A stretch of 40,000 nucleotides of DNA from positions 803,301 to 843,300 of the forward strand of contig CAUJGJ010000005.1 of NCBI GenBank assembly GCA_963170055.1. The letters are read 5' to 3'. The translations under genes and the position numbers were made by a program. This document shows positions 1-13,410 of this stretch, in pieces. The first letter of the stretch is position 1, and every line of letters starts with the position of its first letter. The notes beneath the pieces were generated by a model that did not search any database, was not told where the DNA came from, and saw only the letters and a program-made list of their open reading frames with translations. This DNA comes from Halisarca cf. caerulea. Taxonomy: Eukaryota > Porifera > Demospongiae > Chondrillida > Halisarcidae.

Positions 1-1765
<1,765 letters not shown>

Positions 1766-1842
1766 TGTTCGTATAGTAGTGTGATTCTTAAATGCAAAAC
1801 TGTTTTGTAGCTAATTAATCACATAATATAGATCACACTATC

Positions 1843-1927
1843 CCACACACACACATACGCATACAAACATGTGCTATAGCATGCACACATGCGCACACAC
1901 ACACGCATACATACACACACACACACA

Positions 1928-1972
<45 letters not shown>
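1843..1972. repeat. (CA)n microsatellite, imperfect
   Basis: A second, shorter and more degenerate CA-rich tract. It is separated from the main array by about 75 bp of ordinary AT-rich DNA and lacks the TTTCAGGCAAC landmark. Confidence 0.85.
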
Positions 1973-1975
1973 TTA

Positions 1976-2476
1976 CACAGAAACATATATGCACAAACAC
2001 ACACAGATACATTAATTTTGTCACGCATACAAACTAAATGTTCCCAAAATAAGACTATAATATCTGAGAGAATTCTTCTATTCGTATTTCGCGGCATAAT
2101 TTATGTAGCCGTCGACAGGAAACCCGTATACTCACTCGGATACCATTGCGCACAAACATGGCTGTTGGTATCGTTATTATCACCGATGCCGCTTTTGATT
2201 TCCATGCGAAAATCATTCCGCTATATAGATAAGGTCACTCACCAGGTAGATTGAGGAGCATTAGCCACAGTCACAAAGCACTCGCATCCTTTTCCTAAGT
2301 GGAGTTAGCGGAAAACTGTTTCGAAGGTAAAAGTCGTATTCTAGTCAGGATTCGTCCGTACAACAAACATGGCGGTTCGTAGGCTTATACGGCCTATTTT
2401 CGAAATTTCTCCATTTCGCAAGTAAGAGTAAAAAGAAGCCCTCAAGGTCTCTTTCTAGACACAACAGTGAGCTATC
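1976..2476. other. 5' flank of coiled-coil gene
   Basis: No gene is supported here. The sequence is higher in GC than its surroundings, and two ATGs in the context AACATGGCKGTT occur at 2157 and 2369. The frame from 2369 stays open for 17 codons up to a strong donor (GTAAGAG at 2422) but in a phase that does not fit the next exon. The stretch is the likely promoter and 5' UTR area of the downstream gene. Confidence 0.4.
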
Positions 2477-2509
2477 ATGAAGATTCGCCCGCAATCACTC
2501 GAAGCGCGT
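2477..2509 (+). CDS. Tentative first coding exon
   Basis: ATG followed by ten codons (MKIRPQSLEAR) to a GTCAGT donor at 2510 in phase 0. The following exon begins in phase 0 after the acceptor TTTCCTTCAG. The same unusual donor, GTCAGT, closes the exon at 4016. Support rests only on phase and splice signals. Confidence 0.35.
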
Positions 2510-5500
2510 GTCAGTGAACTGCGAACAAAAAATCGGCCTATCTTTATTATAATAAGATTATTATTATTATTATGAGAAAATACTATTAATAATCATATAA
2601 CATTGCTAGTACAATGATTATTATCATTATTATTATTATTATTAGATGTGAGTGTTATTTTACGCCAAAAATACTTTTTTTTTCTTTGAGTTATCATATA
2701 TATAGTACATTTTTTTAAAAAAATAGTAGTGAAACAATTTTGTCGGTGTCTTACATTTCCTTCAGGAGTCACTTAAAAGGATTGAGTGCAGTTATGGCGA
2801 AGTTTTAGCAGCCAGAAAAATATTACAAGTAAGTTATGACTATGTGACAAAAAGATTGGAGGAGATGGTAAAGGAAGCTAACAGTTTGAAAGATGAAAAT
2901 AAAGAACTAAAGGTGAAGGTGGAAGATGGAAATAGAGAACTCAGGGTGCTGAAGGAGAAGGAAAAATACTTAGAAACCAAGGAGGCAAAGTTGAAAGTTG
3001 AAAAGACCAAGGTGAAAAGAGGATGGCATGAGGTTGAAGTAGAAAAAGCCAAGATTAAGGTACAAATAATACTGGCCAGGGATTTGTGCCATGCATATGT
3101 GCATATTATGAATATTAGTAGACAGCAAATTGAGACATATATACATGAATGCATGTAGCACATATTCTACTGGTTTAGTCTACCACAAGAGGGGTATAGT
3201 GTTAGTCCGATATTAATGCACATTATACAAGTTGTAGACCAAGCAATGCATGGTGATTTTCAAGTCTTGGTTTATTCTCCATGTGATATTATATCAAATA
3301 TTTAATTATGCTCTCCCTTTGACTAGTAATTAAGCCTTATTATATAGCATATCTGTGCATGGATGGATACAGAAATTAACAGCAGCACTGTTAATTGTTG
3401 TGTTAATTGTAGGGGCGTGAAGAAGCATTTGATGGAGCAAAATCTCTAGTTACTTTGTCCCGAGGTATTGGGCGTAAGCAGGAAATAATACAAAGGAGGC
3501 AAGAAGAATTGACTTATTCCGTCATAGATCAAGAGAGAAAACTTGATGCAGTATGTTTGTCCATGTGCATGTATATGAACATGAACAATTAGCCTGCAAT
3601 TGCAATGTGTACATAAATCTGCATGGCATTTGCTTATCTAGAGCTTTGAAGACAACAGGAGAAGCTGGGAACAGCTACAGAAAGACCAGCAGACTACAAG
3701 TTCTCAGCAAGTTGAAATGCTTAAAACATCTTTAATTCAAGAATCCAGAGGGACCATTGAGCACACCATAAAACTAACTTTAGAACAGCAACTGCAGTCG
3801 CAGGAGAAGCTGGCAGAAAGAGATACTTATTTACTCTCTAAAGAACAAGTTGAAGCACAAGCAAAAAGTTTTGGTGTTTTTAAGCATATGGAAGAGCAAT
3901 GCAGACTTACACTCGAGGAACAGAAGGCTCTGATGCAAAAGCAAGAAATGTTACAGCATAAGCAGGAAGAGTATTCAAAGCATCTTAGACCAGAATATGA
4001 GGAGACAGAAAACTTGGTCAGTAATGCATGTGGGACATGTCCAGGATCTGTTATGATAGCACTTCCCAGTTTGCATAGCGATAATATATAAGTGTTTGGT
4101 GCCTGTAAGTTATTAGTCACGCAGTTATCTCATGATTTGGACTAAAATTCGGGCATATACGAATGGCGAATCTGTGTTTAGTGACATTTTCTGTCGTCGC
4201 GGTTGCTTTGTCACATGCTGGCTTGTGACCTAACTCAATGTTCTTCGGAATTTTAGTTTTTGGCTGGGTGCTACGTGAGGGAACAAGCTGGAGACACTTT
4301 CTTGATGCCAACTTTGAGCAATTTGAAATATACAACTTTTCCATGCGAGTGAGAGAGAGCCTTTGTTCCTGTCCCAAGTTACAGGAGCTTGGATGCTGGC
4401 TTTTGAGGACCAATTGATCAGATCTCAACTTTGAAGAGGAATGGTCAACTCACCTGCATGGAAAAGTTTGTAAATGTTTTGTTATAGCGATTTATGTGGA
4501 AAACTAGTCTTGGGAATGTTTCGCCATGTAGCACCCAAAGTGTTTCGCTTTTCAGTTGGGGTTTGGAAAATTAACCTCAGTAGCTTCTTTGTGATTGAAG
4601 CAAGCCTTCCGAAAAAGGTAATAATCTGAACGTCTACGTGTCAACCTACAGCTTAATCCCTTATTTGACGCTCTGTATCTACTACAAGGTAAGAACAGAA
4701 GCTGTAAAAAAGATGGAAATTTTTACACCTCCATATTAGCGCAGACATGTCACACATGTAAAGCCAAAATTATATATATGTAGTGAAACCTCTGTAATAA
4801 TGTTCTCTTTATTATCTGATTAGGGAGGAATCAATGTGCATATATATATGATAACCTAAGGATGAGCTTTTTTAAGTATCAAATTGTGTCATTTTTAAAT
4901 ATATCTCCCTGCTGTCATGTCTAATCCAAATGCCTTCCATTCACTTAATAAATAAGTTAAGATATTTCCCACCAAACAATCCACATATATACTTCTCACA
5001 TGTCCCCTCCATTCAAGGGAAACCTTTAGGTGTGTATGTTCAAATCCGACCAAAAGTGCAACATCATACAGCTTCACACCAATGAATTTCATTACAGCAG
5101 GAACTGCATGGATGTGCCTGTAGCATGATTTTGCTGATAATGTCATGTGCAAGCATGTTGTATGCGTGAGTATACAAGCACACTCATTGCATGGAACATG
5201 TGATGACACATGACCCAGACTGGAAAGGCAATTGGTTTTAATACCCTATATGTTAAAGTGTACAGGCTCAACAAAATTAATGCAAATGAACGTACATATG
5301 AACGTATGTAAGTAACGTAAGTATAATAATAATAATTATATTGTTGCATGCAGGTTATAATATGGTACCACATGCTTCTGTTTTAGGTTCAACTGTTCTG
5401 ATTTTATTCTCATTAGACTAAAGAAATGGACACAATTGAAGTGAAGATGTGTGATAACCCTGAATCAATCAGAGATCTCATGGTAATTACATTTTTTCAA

Positions 5501-8500
5501 CTATACATATATACCATGTTTGACCGTATAAAGGCCGGGTTTGTTTAGTAGCCGGGGGTAAAAGCAGCCCTAGGTAAACAATGGCCGGGTCTCGAATTAA
5601 TGCCAGGTCTCAGTGAACAAAATGGCTGCATTGATCAATCGAGGAACAACGCGTAGTCAATAATTGTCGACTGTAAAACATCTAGATTGATTTCTACTAT
5701 TGTTTAGCCTTTGACAACATGGATGAAGATACCAAAGGAAACAAACTACCCTGTAGATGCAGCCAAATGATTCTAACAACTTCCTTCTTGGACGGAACAG
5801 ACTTCGGATTTAGCTCATAAGGGTTAAGATGTCCCTGTTCCATAAGTTCTTGTTTGATTAAGCCCAGTTATCTGCTCTGTTGGTGGGTTATTATGATAAT
5901 ATAGAGAATGCAGGTGGGTTTATCATAAAGGACTTGAGAAAGTTTTTGTGTTTGAATAAAAGCCCTGCTCATTTAATGGCCGGGTCAAAAGTGCCAAATA
6001 AAAAATTAAAGCCCGGACTATCATTTGGTCAAATACGGTACTTGCGCACACACGTACATGCACACACATGTATATGCATAAATGCAATACTTGCTAGAAT
6101 GTTATTTGTTCATTATGGGCATAATGTGCAACATGGACATCCTTAAAGCTATAAACACAGGTGTACATTAAGAGTAAAACCTCAACTTATTATTTCTGCT
6201 ACATATATAAAAGGAAATGGGAATTGTTTTCTAGCTATCAATGTAAGCATAAAGACATGCATTATAACGTCAGTCAGTAACCTCAAATTTGCTAACTTGA
6301 TGTCCGCTTATAATTATACCCGCCAATAAATGTACCTGCTAATATTTTGTATTGCACAATTTGTATAAATGTGTTGTGCAATGTATGGGAGAAAATGGCA
6401 GCTCATAACAGAAGTAAAAATCTATCCCAAAGTCAGCAAAATAATCAGCAACCAGTGAACCAATACATGGAAAGTGTAGAAGAATCATTGGATCATTGAG
6501 GAAAGGGTAGGTTGCTTTAAGCCACTGAACTTGAACCTACCATTGGTAAAGGTTACATTAACTGAATTTCTAAAATCGCTAATTCACATTTGGTACAAAA
6601 ATTGTAGTAAATCGCTAAAATTAATACCCACCATTAGCTCAATATTAGCTACGCATGTGGGACGTACATGTCCTTACTAATTAGTAGGTGTGAAAATCTC
6701 CACCTTTTCACAACTTCTGTTCTCAACTTGCACAAAGTTTAGAGTATCAAATAAAGGCTTCTCTAGTAGGCAGACATGTGAACTTTCCAAAGATTACCGT
6801 TTTAATTGTCTCATACGAATGCTAAAACAGTTGGGATGGTTTTCCTGACCCCTTATGCAAAAACGAAATCCTCAGGGTGCTAAATGGGGAACGCTTTCTA
6901 AGACATTTTCCTGCAGTAATCGCTATAGTGAAGTACTTGCTAACTTTTCCATATTGAGGATTTTGCCATTCCTCTTGAAAGCCGAGATCGTTGAAATTAG
7001 ACCTTGAATGACAAGATTCAAGTGCCTACAACTCAGGATGGGAGCAAAAAAGTGAAATACTCAACGTGGAAAAGTTGTATAGTGCAAATAACTCACAGTT
7101 GGTACCATAAATGCATCACTAGCAGGTTTCCTCTTTTAGCACCCCACAGAAAACTAGAGTTCTGAAGAACAGCTTAGTTTTGTCACATGCTAGCATGTGA
7201 CTGAGCACCTGCAACGATAGAAAATGTCACTAAACAGGGATTTGGCATTCATATATGCCCGAATAACAGTTCAAATCTTGAGATCAATGCGTGACTAATA
7301 TTTTATAGGCACCGAAAAATAGCATTTCATCACTATTCAAACTGATGAGTGCTATAATAACAAAACTGGACATGCCCCACGTACATGCGTACTGAAAAAG
7401 GCTAAAATTAGTACCCACTAACATTTGTAGTCTTACGCACAGTGGGAACAGGGCTAGGTGGGCGAAGGGTTTGATGGGCATAGGGCTATACATTCATGAC
7501 GCTTGATGAGTATTGAGAATGTAGGGCAGAGTGCAGTTGGACTGAGTACACACATATGTGCACAATTTCTATTCTTTGCCAATAATACCTCCAGGTTTTG
7601 TGACCAATCTTCCTGTGTCAACATTTTCATTAATTTTATTTGTGAAGGTTTAACACAGTGACAACAGTACTCCATGTGCTCCTAAATTGCATCATCGTTC
7701 TGATCACCGTGAGCCATATGCGCCCATACCACGTAGATGTTTTACAAATGGGTTTCCCCCTATACTTTGTATATTTACAACCCTATGCTTGTATGATATA
7801 GTTGGATAGTGTAAAATAGAGCTTTCCAATTATGTGTGATGTGCTAGATGTTGCATGTAATCCAAAATCATGGGAAAATTGCAATTGATTGAAAGATCAA
7901 AAATTGGTAAATAAACAATGCGGTCGAACTTCGACTTATTATGGAGAATACCTGGCCAAGAAACTACAGACACCGGCTTACAGAGGTCTTAAGACAACCT
8001 TGTATCCTCCATAATAAGCTGAAAGTAGTTTGACATGCAGCAGATGTAACTTTGTGGCTTGCCTGTCTTGTAAATTTTGCCTTTATCCTGTATTCTATGC
8101 AATTTCTGTTATCTATATCATTTATTACGAATGAACAAAACTTGCTACACAGTGTGAGCTCATTCCACTGAGAAAGAAGAGCAAATAACAATCTTCTCAG
8201 TGTTTACACGTGGCATGCTCATATGACCTAGGCTTACTGTTTTTAGAATGAGGTTGCAAATTTCCACTTCGGATCCGGTTCTTATGGCTGTCAATGTGCT
8301 AGGGATACATGTGGATGTAGGCTTAAAGAATACCAATATGCATCCCTTATAGTTATAGTCTGGAGAGAAATTTTACCCTATGCGTATTGATCCATCACAT
8401 TGCGGGAACTTAGAGATGACCAAAATTCAATATATTTAGGAAGGACTAAAATGGGGTGGGGAGGATTATATGAACTATACTTAAGTGGCCCAGTTTCAGC

Positions 8501-11417
8501 AAAAAGTGGGTATATTATGTGAAAATTTATCTTGATGCAATCAGTGTCAGGGTCACTACTTTTGAAAAGTAATCTCATAACATATTATAATATTATATGA
8601 ATAGAAGAACTTGTAATGCATTACAGTTACATATTACTCAAAAATAAAATTTAATGTAACTAGTAATAATATTACAGATTACATTTGCTCCTGCAAACTA
8701 TCTACAAGTTGTATATCAGTGCAAATTTCACCTCCACTAAAGGTGAACATAAACACAGCATGTAGGATCATTGAATGCTAAACTCAGACTTAGCCATTAA
8801 AGAAGAAAATGTAGTATAATAGATTTCACAACCAAGACAATATCCGCTGGCATACTGCAGATGTAGTGCAGCCCAGAGCATGTAGGATCCCAGACCATCT
8901 AGCTAGCAATTGTGTGTTATCCTTGACGACATAAGTTCCGCATGTGAGACATACCCAGATTTGTTATGATAGAGCTTCCCAGTTTACATAGTGATAAAAT
9001 GTTATTTTTTCGGCGCCTTTAAGTTATTAGTCATGCATCTATCTCGTGATTCAAGCTGATATTCGGGCGTATACAAATACCAAATCCGCGTTTTGTGACA
9101 TTTTCTGTCGTCACGTTTAACTTTGTTACATGCTGGCATGTGACCTATTTGGATGTCCTTTGGAAATTCTGGTTATTGGCTGAGCGCAACATGAAGGAAC
9201 AAGCTGGAGACGGTTTATAGGTGCCAACTTCGAGCCATTTGTAATATACAACCTTTTCATGCGGAGGCAAAAGAACCTTTATTCCTGTCGCAAGTTACTA
9301 CAGTTTGAATTTTGCTGTTTTAGGGTCGTTTTTACAGATCTCGGCTTTGGAGTGGAATTGTCAATGCCTCCGCATGGAAGAGTTAGTAAATGTTTCGCTA
9401 TAGCGATTTATGTGTTTAAATAGTCTTAGAAGCATTCCACCATCTTACGCCCAAAGCGTTTTGCTTTTTAGTAAGGGTTAGGAAAACCATATGAGCTTCT
9501 TCGCGAATAAACCAGATCTTTAAAATGGTAATTCTCGAAACGTTTATGCCTCTACCTACATGTTAAGCCCTTGTTTGGCGCTCTGAAGCTTTTACAAGTT
9601 CAGAACAAAGGCTAAAAAATAGACCAAAATTTCGCCTTTTCACACCTCCGAAATTTCGCCTTTTCACACCTTCAAAATTTCACACCTCCGAATTAGTGCG
9701 GACATGTCCCACATGTGTCTGCTTTCACTTATAACCATTAATATAGCCACAAACTTCCTTTGTTTTAGAATGTGATACTATAATGCATCGCATGTGGGAC
9801 ATATCCAGAATTGTTATGATAGCACTCCCCAGTTTGCATACTGATGAAATGTTACATTTTGGCACCTACAAGTTATTAGTCATGCCTTTATCTCGTGATT
9901 CAGGCTGATATTTAGGCATATACGAAAGCGAACCCGTGTTTAGTGACATTTTCTGTCATCATTGTTGCTCTATCACAGACTGGCATGTGACCTAAATGGA
10001 TGTTCTTCGGAATTTTAGTTTTCGGCTGGGTGCAATACATGAGGGAACAAGTTAGAGACAGTTTCTGGCTGCCACCTTCAAGCTATTTGTAGTATACAAC
10101 TTTTCCATGCGGAGGCAATAGAACCTTTTCCAAGTTGCAACAGCTTGAATTTTGCCTTTTGTGGGTTAGTTTTGCAGATCTCCGCTTTGGAGCGGAGCTG
10201 TCAATTAATGCCTCCACATAGAAAGTTAGTGAATGTTTTCCTATAGCGATTTATGTGAACAAACAGTCCTTGAAGCGTTCCACTAAGTAGCACCCAAAGC
10301 ATTTTACACTTTAGTAGGATTTAGGAAAACCTTACAAACTTCTTCACAATTTAAGCAAGGCTTTTAGAAGGGCAATCCTTGCAATGTTTACATATCCACT
10401 TACATGTTAAGCCCTAATTTGATGCTTTGAAGCTTGTACAAGCTGAGAACAGAAGCTGTAAGAAAGACTAAAATTTTCACACCTCCGAATTAATGCAGAC
10501 ATGTCCCACATGCGATTACTTTCACTATAAAGCTAAATGGTCTATATTACTAGTTGCAAGATAGCAATTTAGTTATTACTTAATTCCTGCAATAGCAATA
10601 ATATTGCATAATATAAGTATTACTTTGGTATGTAGTTACCCTCATCACTCATGCAATCATGCATTAGAAAGTTTAAATTGTTCAAACAAATACACTACTT
10701 AATCTGCTCGTAGATTTAATTAGTCAATCTTCCCCTGTTATGGCATTACCAGTATACAGCTGATGCATTTTTGTTCATCTTTTTGCACTATTACTAGCAT
10801 TATTCATTTAATGAATGCAGGTCCCATACTTGCTGAGCCTACCCTTCAGTCATGAGTTTTCACATGAGTCAAACACTGGCACCAGTGCTCCAATGAAGGA
10901 GCTAATGAATTTATGTGATTTGTCAGCCCTCAAAGTTGTCTCCATTGGCAGTTTGTCACCAAAGCAGACGAATTACCTTCATCCTATTCATTCTGAATGC
11001 ACAAGAATGGTGAATATTCTTATCAATGAAGTCTGTACATGCTATGAAAAGGAACCTTACCAAGTCTGCTCCATCACTTTTGGGAAATGTGCTGATAGAG
11101 TCTATCTGTGCCAGCTTCTCATTGCTATTATTCCTAATAATATAACAAAGGATTCTACGCTGGAGGCAGACATACTTTACAGTCTTGCCAGGGTACCTCT
11201 AAGCAGTCAGCTTAAGCCCATTGTGCTAAAATCCCCCCAGGAAGCCTTATACGAGCCAAAGTGGTACAGTCGATCATCCAATTCCTGGTTAAGTGGATTC
11301 GAGTTTGAAGAGTTTCCTGAGAAGTTGCACCCGGTATCTGAGCAATTAGAATTGCAAGCAGTTCGTGAGCTGAAAAAGAGAGTAAAAACTGTTATGGGAT
11401 GTCTTGCATGTGTTTAG
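2477..11417 (+). CDS. Coiled-coil protein gene, multi-exon, unknown family
   Basis: Proposed exons are 2477-2509 (tentative), 2766-3059, 3413-3550, 3642-4016, 5417-5482 and 10821-11417, giving about 500 residues. Every junction is GT-AG and phase 0. The first about 270 residues are rich in Glu, Lys and Gln with heptad-like spacing and almost no Gly or Pro, as expected of a long coiled coil. The last exon (198 residues) is different: mixed, hydrophobic and probably globular, ending in GCLACV. I do not recognise the family. The product could be a cytoskeletal, centrosomal or scaffold protein, but the sequence alone does not say. Introns 3 to 5 are swollen by mobile elements, and the last intron alone is 5.3 kb. 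Small exons may be missing at the 5' end or inside that intron. Confidence 0.7.
2550..2645. repeat. (ATT)n-rich tract
   Basis: Two clusters of ATT/TTA triplets (about 2553-2573 and 2620-2642) separated by AT-rich sequence, in the proposed first intron. Confidence 0.7.
2766..3059 (+). CDS. Coiled-coil exon (98 codons)
   Basis: Acceptor TTTCCTTCAG precedes 2766 and the donor GTACAA follows 3059. The exon is open in a single frame throughout and very rich in Lys and Glu (for example LKDENKELKVKVEDGNREL). A consensus donor, GTAAGT, also occurs inside it at 2829 in phase 0. The nearest downstream AG would make an intron of only about 26 nt, so I read through it. Alternative splicing at this site is possible. 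Confidence 0.72.
3413..3550 (+). CDS. Coiled-coil exon (46 codons)
   Basis: Acceptor AATTGTAG, donor GTATGT, phase 0 at both ends. The encoded residues (GREEAFDGAKSLVTLSRGIG onward, ending QERKLDA) continue the charged helical pattern. Confidence 0.7.
3642..4016 (+). CDS. Coiled-coil exon (125 codons)
   Basis: Acceptor TTATCTAG. The exon is open in phase 0 to TTG at 4014-4016, followed by the donor GTCAGT. Gln/Glu-rich helix throughout, for example LEEQKALMQKQEMLQHKQEE. The terminal inverted repeat of a mobile element begins only about 9 bp after the donor. Confidence 0.75.
4026..4759 (+). mobile_element. TIR element family A, copy 1
   Basis: A non-autonomous DNA-transposon-like unit of about 734 bp with no coding capacity. 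The left end reads GCATGTGGGACATGTCC and the right end GACATGTCACACATG, an imperfect inverted pair. It aligns end to end with the copies at 6652, 8939 and 9789, including an internal GTCACATGCTGGCTTGTGAC near-palindrome. Confidence 0.85.
5417..5482 (+). CDS. Small exon (22 codons)
   Basis: Acceptor TCTCATTAG, donor GTAATT, phase 0 on both sides. It encodes TKEMDTIEVKMCDNPESIRD plus LM. Its reading frame joins smoothly to the final exon. Confidence 0.6.
5512..6040. mobile_element. TIR element of about 529 bp
   Basis: The left end TACCATGTTTGACC and the right end (reverse complement TACCGTATTTGACC) form an inverted pair that extends inward to GCCGGG / CCCGGC blocks. There is no transposase frame; an 88-codon frame inside is uninformative. 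It lies 30 bp after the donor of the preceding exon, within the large last intron. Confidence 0.65.
6041..6651. other. Intronic gap, nothing recognised
   Basis: AT-rich intron sequence between two mobile elements. I see no exon or RNA gene. Fragments such as ACCTCAACTTATTATT resemble MITE ends but have no clear partner. Confidence 0.4.
6652..7389 (-). mobile_element. TIR element family A, copy 2 (inverted)
   Basis: Reverse-oriented copy of the family seen at 4026. The ends are CGCATGTGGGAC and CCCCACGTACATGCG, flanked by TA on both sides (6650-6651 and 7390-7391), consistent with a TA target-site duplication. The internal 20-bp palindrome at 7182-7201 (GTCACATGCTAGCATGTGAC) is perfect in this copy. 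No coding capacity. Confidence 0.85.
7390..8938. other. Intronic gap with one short MITE
   Basis: AT-rich intron sequence. Short frames on the minus strand (7284-8191) are not protein-like. The only structured unit is the small inverted repeat at 7922-8034. Confidence 0.4.
7922..8034. mobile_element. Short diverged MITE (pogo-like ends)
   Basis: The left end GGTCGAACTTCGACTTATTATGGAG pairs imperfectly with the right end (CTCCATAATAAGCTGAAAGTAGTTTGAC). It is about 113 bp with no coding capacity. Confidence 0.45.
8939..9717 (+). mobile_element. TIR element family A, copy 3
   Basis: Direct-orientation copy, about 779 bp, the longest of the four. The extra length comes from a local triplication of a TTTCGCCTTTTCACACCTCC-type segment near 9630-9690. 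It ends GGACATGTCCCACATGTG. No coding capacity. Confidence 0.85.
9789..10514 (+). mobile_element. TIR element family A, copy 4
   Basis: Direct copy of about 726 bp, only about 70 bp downstream of copy 3. The ends are CGCATGTGGGACATATCC and GACATGTCCCACATGCG, with the dinucleotide AT on both flanks. No coding capacity. Confidence 0.85.
10821..11417 (+). CDS. Terminal exon of coiled-coil gene (198 codons + stop)
   Basis: Acceptor AATGCAG, phase 0, open to TAG at 11415-11417. It begins VPYLLSLPFSHEFSHESNTG and contains eight Cys and several hydrophobic helices, such as the YLCQLLIAII segment. This composition, unlike the upstream helices, suggests a globular C-terminal domain that I cannot name. 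This is the most convincing single coding exon on the plus strand. Confidence 0.78.
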   Translation, partial: VPYLLSLPFSHEFSHESNTGTSAPMKELMNLCDLSALKVVSIGSLSPKQTNYLHPIHSECTRMVNILINEVCTCYEKEPYQVCSITFGKCADRVYLCQLLIAIIPNNITKDSTLEADILYSLARVPLSSQLKPIVLKSPQEALYEPKWYSRSSNSWLSGFEFEEFPEKLHPVSEQLELQAVRELKKRVKTVMGCLACV

Positions 11418-12326
11418 CATAATTAAGATATTGATATAGTAACTATATATTTCATATCTATTATATCAAGTTTTTCAGTAGAATATATATCTTTATTACT
11501 ACCTCAAATAATATAGTCAAGTATTATAATAATACATGATAAAAAAAATTATTGTACCCCTAATAGTAAATTAATCGATTAATTGAGACATACTTTATTA
11601 GCTTTGCACTTCCAACTCAGCTGTGTACCAAAATATTATTATAATACCCGTATAGACACAAATTTTCACAGTATTTGTGAAAATTCAATCATGAATATTT
11701 TGGTCATAGTGTACATAGTCTACTTGTCTTATACATAGTAGGTACTGGTCCATTTGCAACAATAATATAATCACCATGCAATTAGGCCATGCAAAATTAA
11801 TTTTATGTTTCTGGTCCCCTTCCTGGTCAAAAAGTTTTTAGTGAAAACAAAACAAAAAAAATTAAAGAAAAGGCGGTGAGCATGTTCAAAATCAGACCAA
11901 AATATTGCAATGTATCGAGTAAAGCATGTGTATTTAACATGAACACATGGACATGCAACCATTGTGTTATTGTGCATGGGATCGACTAGTGGCTGTCTGG
12001 TTTCCTACAGACATGCATTCCCCATCTAATTGTTCTGTATAAGTTTGCATCCTCTTTCAACTTGTTTCAATTCTGAATCAATATACTTGTTAGCATTAAT
12101 AGCATTTGTTCACAGATATAAGGAGTATACTTGCATGAATGCCTTTGTCAATGACTAGATTGAAAAAAATTAAATAAAAACGTTTACCCTGGTGGCCTGG
12201 TCAATTTTCAAAGATGTCCAAGACCAGAAACATATTATTTACTTTGTGTGGCCTCACATACAGCCCAGCTCTTCATTTGTAAGATATGCACCCTGTGAAA
12301 ATTAGTGTTCATATATAATTATATAG

Positions 12327-12328
<2 letters not shown>
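11418..12328. other. 3' flank, no gene seen
   Basis: Very AT-rich DNA downstream of the stop codon. An AATAAA lies near 12173, which is distant for this gene. No supported exon or repeat. Confidence 0.4.

Positions 12329-12387
<59 letters not shown>
12329..12387. repeat. (AT)n microsatellite
   Basis: Nearly perfect AT dinucleotide run of about 58 bp. Confidence 0.95.
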
Positions 12388-12392
<5 letters not shown>

Positions 12393-12410
12393 ACAATAAA
12401 CTATGCTATA

Positions 12411-12430
12411 ATGTGTGTGTGTGTGTATGC

Positions 12431-12484
<54 letters not shown>

Positions 12485-12512
12485 TGTGCGTGTGTGTGTG
12501 TGTGTGTGTGTT

Positions 12513-12592
<80 letters not shown>
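12411..12592. repeat. (GT)n microsatellite
   Basis: Nearly pure GT run of about 180 bp. It abuts the TAGGGTGTTTATAACC end of a MITE on its right. Confidence 0.95.
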
Positions 12593-12595
<3 letters not shown>

Positions 12596-12781
12596 GGTGT
12601 TTATAACCATCTGTTGCTTGTTCCGATTGTGGTCGGTGCTTGTTTTCTACGTCATCAATTAGCTTATATTTTTAATGCGTCATTGAGCATCTCTTAGATG
12701 ACGTTGTAAATATCACGTATATCAACATAATTGGAAGAGAATAAGACTATTGTGAAGTTGCGCCTACGTATTCATGAAACG

Positions 12782-13410
12782 TGTGGGAACAGGTTAGATC
12801 CCTCAAGTATCTTGGTGTTGTTCTAAACGATACTCTAACTTGGAGTGATCACATGGACATGGTTTGTGGGAAAGTAAATCGTAGTTTCAATCTTCTCCGT
12901 AGACTTTCTTGGTTTCTTCCTCGTTCTCTCCTTTTCACCTTTCTCAAATCCTACATTCTCCCCCACTTCGATTACTGTGATGTTGTCTGGTCTGGTTGTA
13001 ATCTTGGTGAATCTCGTCGATTAGATGTTCTGTTAAACTTTGCCTGTAAAGTTGTGCTCCGAAGGCAACGTGACTCCTCTTCCACTGCTGCACTCCAAGA
13101 ACTTGGGCTGACAAATCTCACCTCAAGAAGAAAACTTCACATGGCTCAATGTGTATTCCGATGCTTGTCTTGCCAATCTCCGCCCTATCTTACTCAGCTC
13201 TTCCCCTCTGTTTCCTCCCATCATAACACCCGTTCCTCCTCTACCTCCCAGCTTAACCTCCCCCTGTTAAGAACATCAACTGGACAGAAAGCATTTAGTT
13301 TTGCTGGTGCTTCTCTCTGGCGCACCCTACCTCCAGCCACACGTCAAGAGAAGAATTTTAAGAAATTTTCAGAACAATGCAAGATTTTTTTTTTCCCCCA
13401 TAATGCATGA
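12782..13410 (+). pseudogene. Non-LTR retrotransposon RT, C-terminal fragment
   Basis: An open frame of about 208 codons to TGA, with no start of its own because the copy is 5'-truncated. It matches the region after the catalytic palm of CR1/jockey-type reverse transcriptases: the motif SLKYLGVVLNDTLTWSDHMD near its start, LPHFDYCDVVWSG about residues 60-72, then the usual C-terminal tail with TGQKAFSFAGASLWRTLPPA. The catalytic YADD region is absent, so it cannot encode an active enzyme. The frame has no stops, so the insertion is fairly young relative to the MITE around it. Clade within CR1/L2/jockey is uncertain. Confidence 0.88.

Noticed and set aside
2369..2421. ATG-led leader MAVRRLIRPIFEISPF with a strong GTAAGAG donor
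   Set aside because: Ends in phase 2; joining to 2766 gives a stop within 14 codons. It might belong to another isoform or gene.
2829..2853. Consensus GTAAGT donor inside the exon 2766-3059
   Set aside because: The only nearby acceptor would give an intron of about 26 nt, and the frame stays open and protein-like through it.
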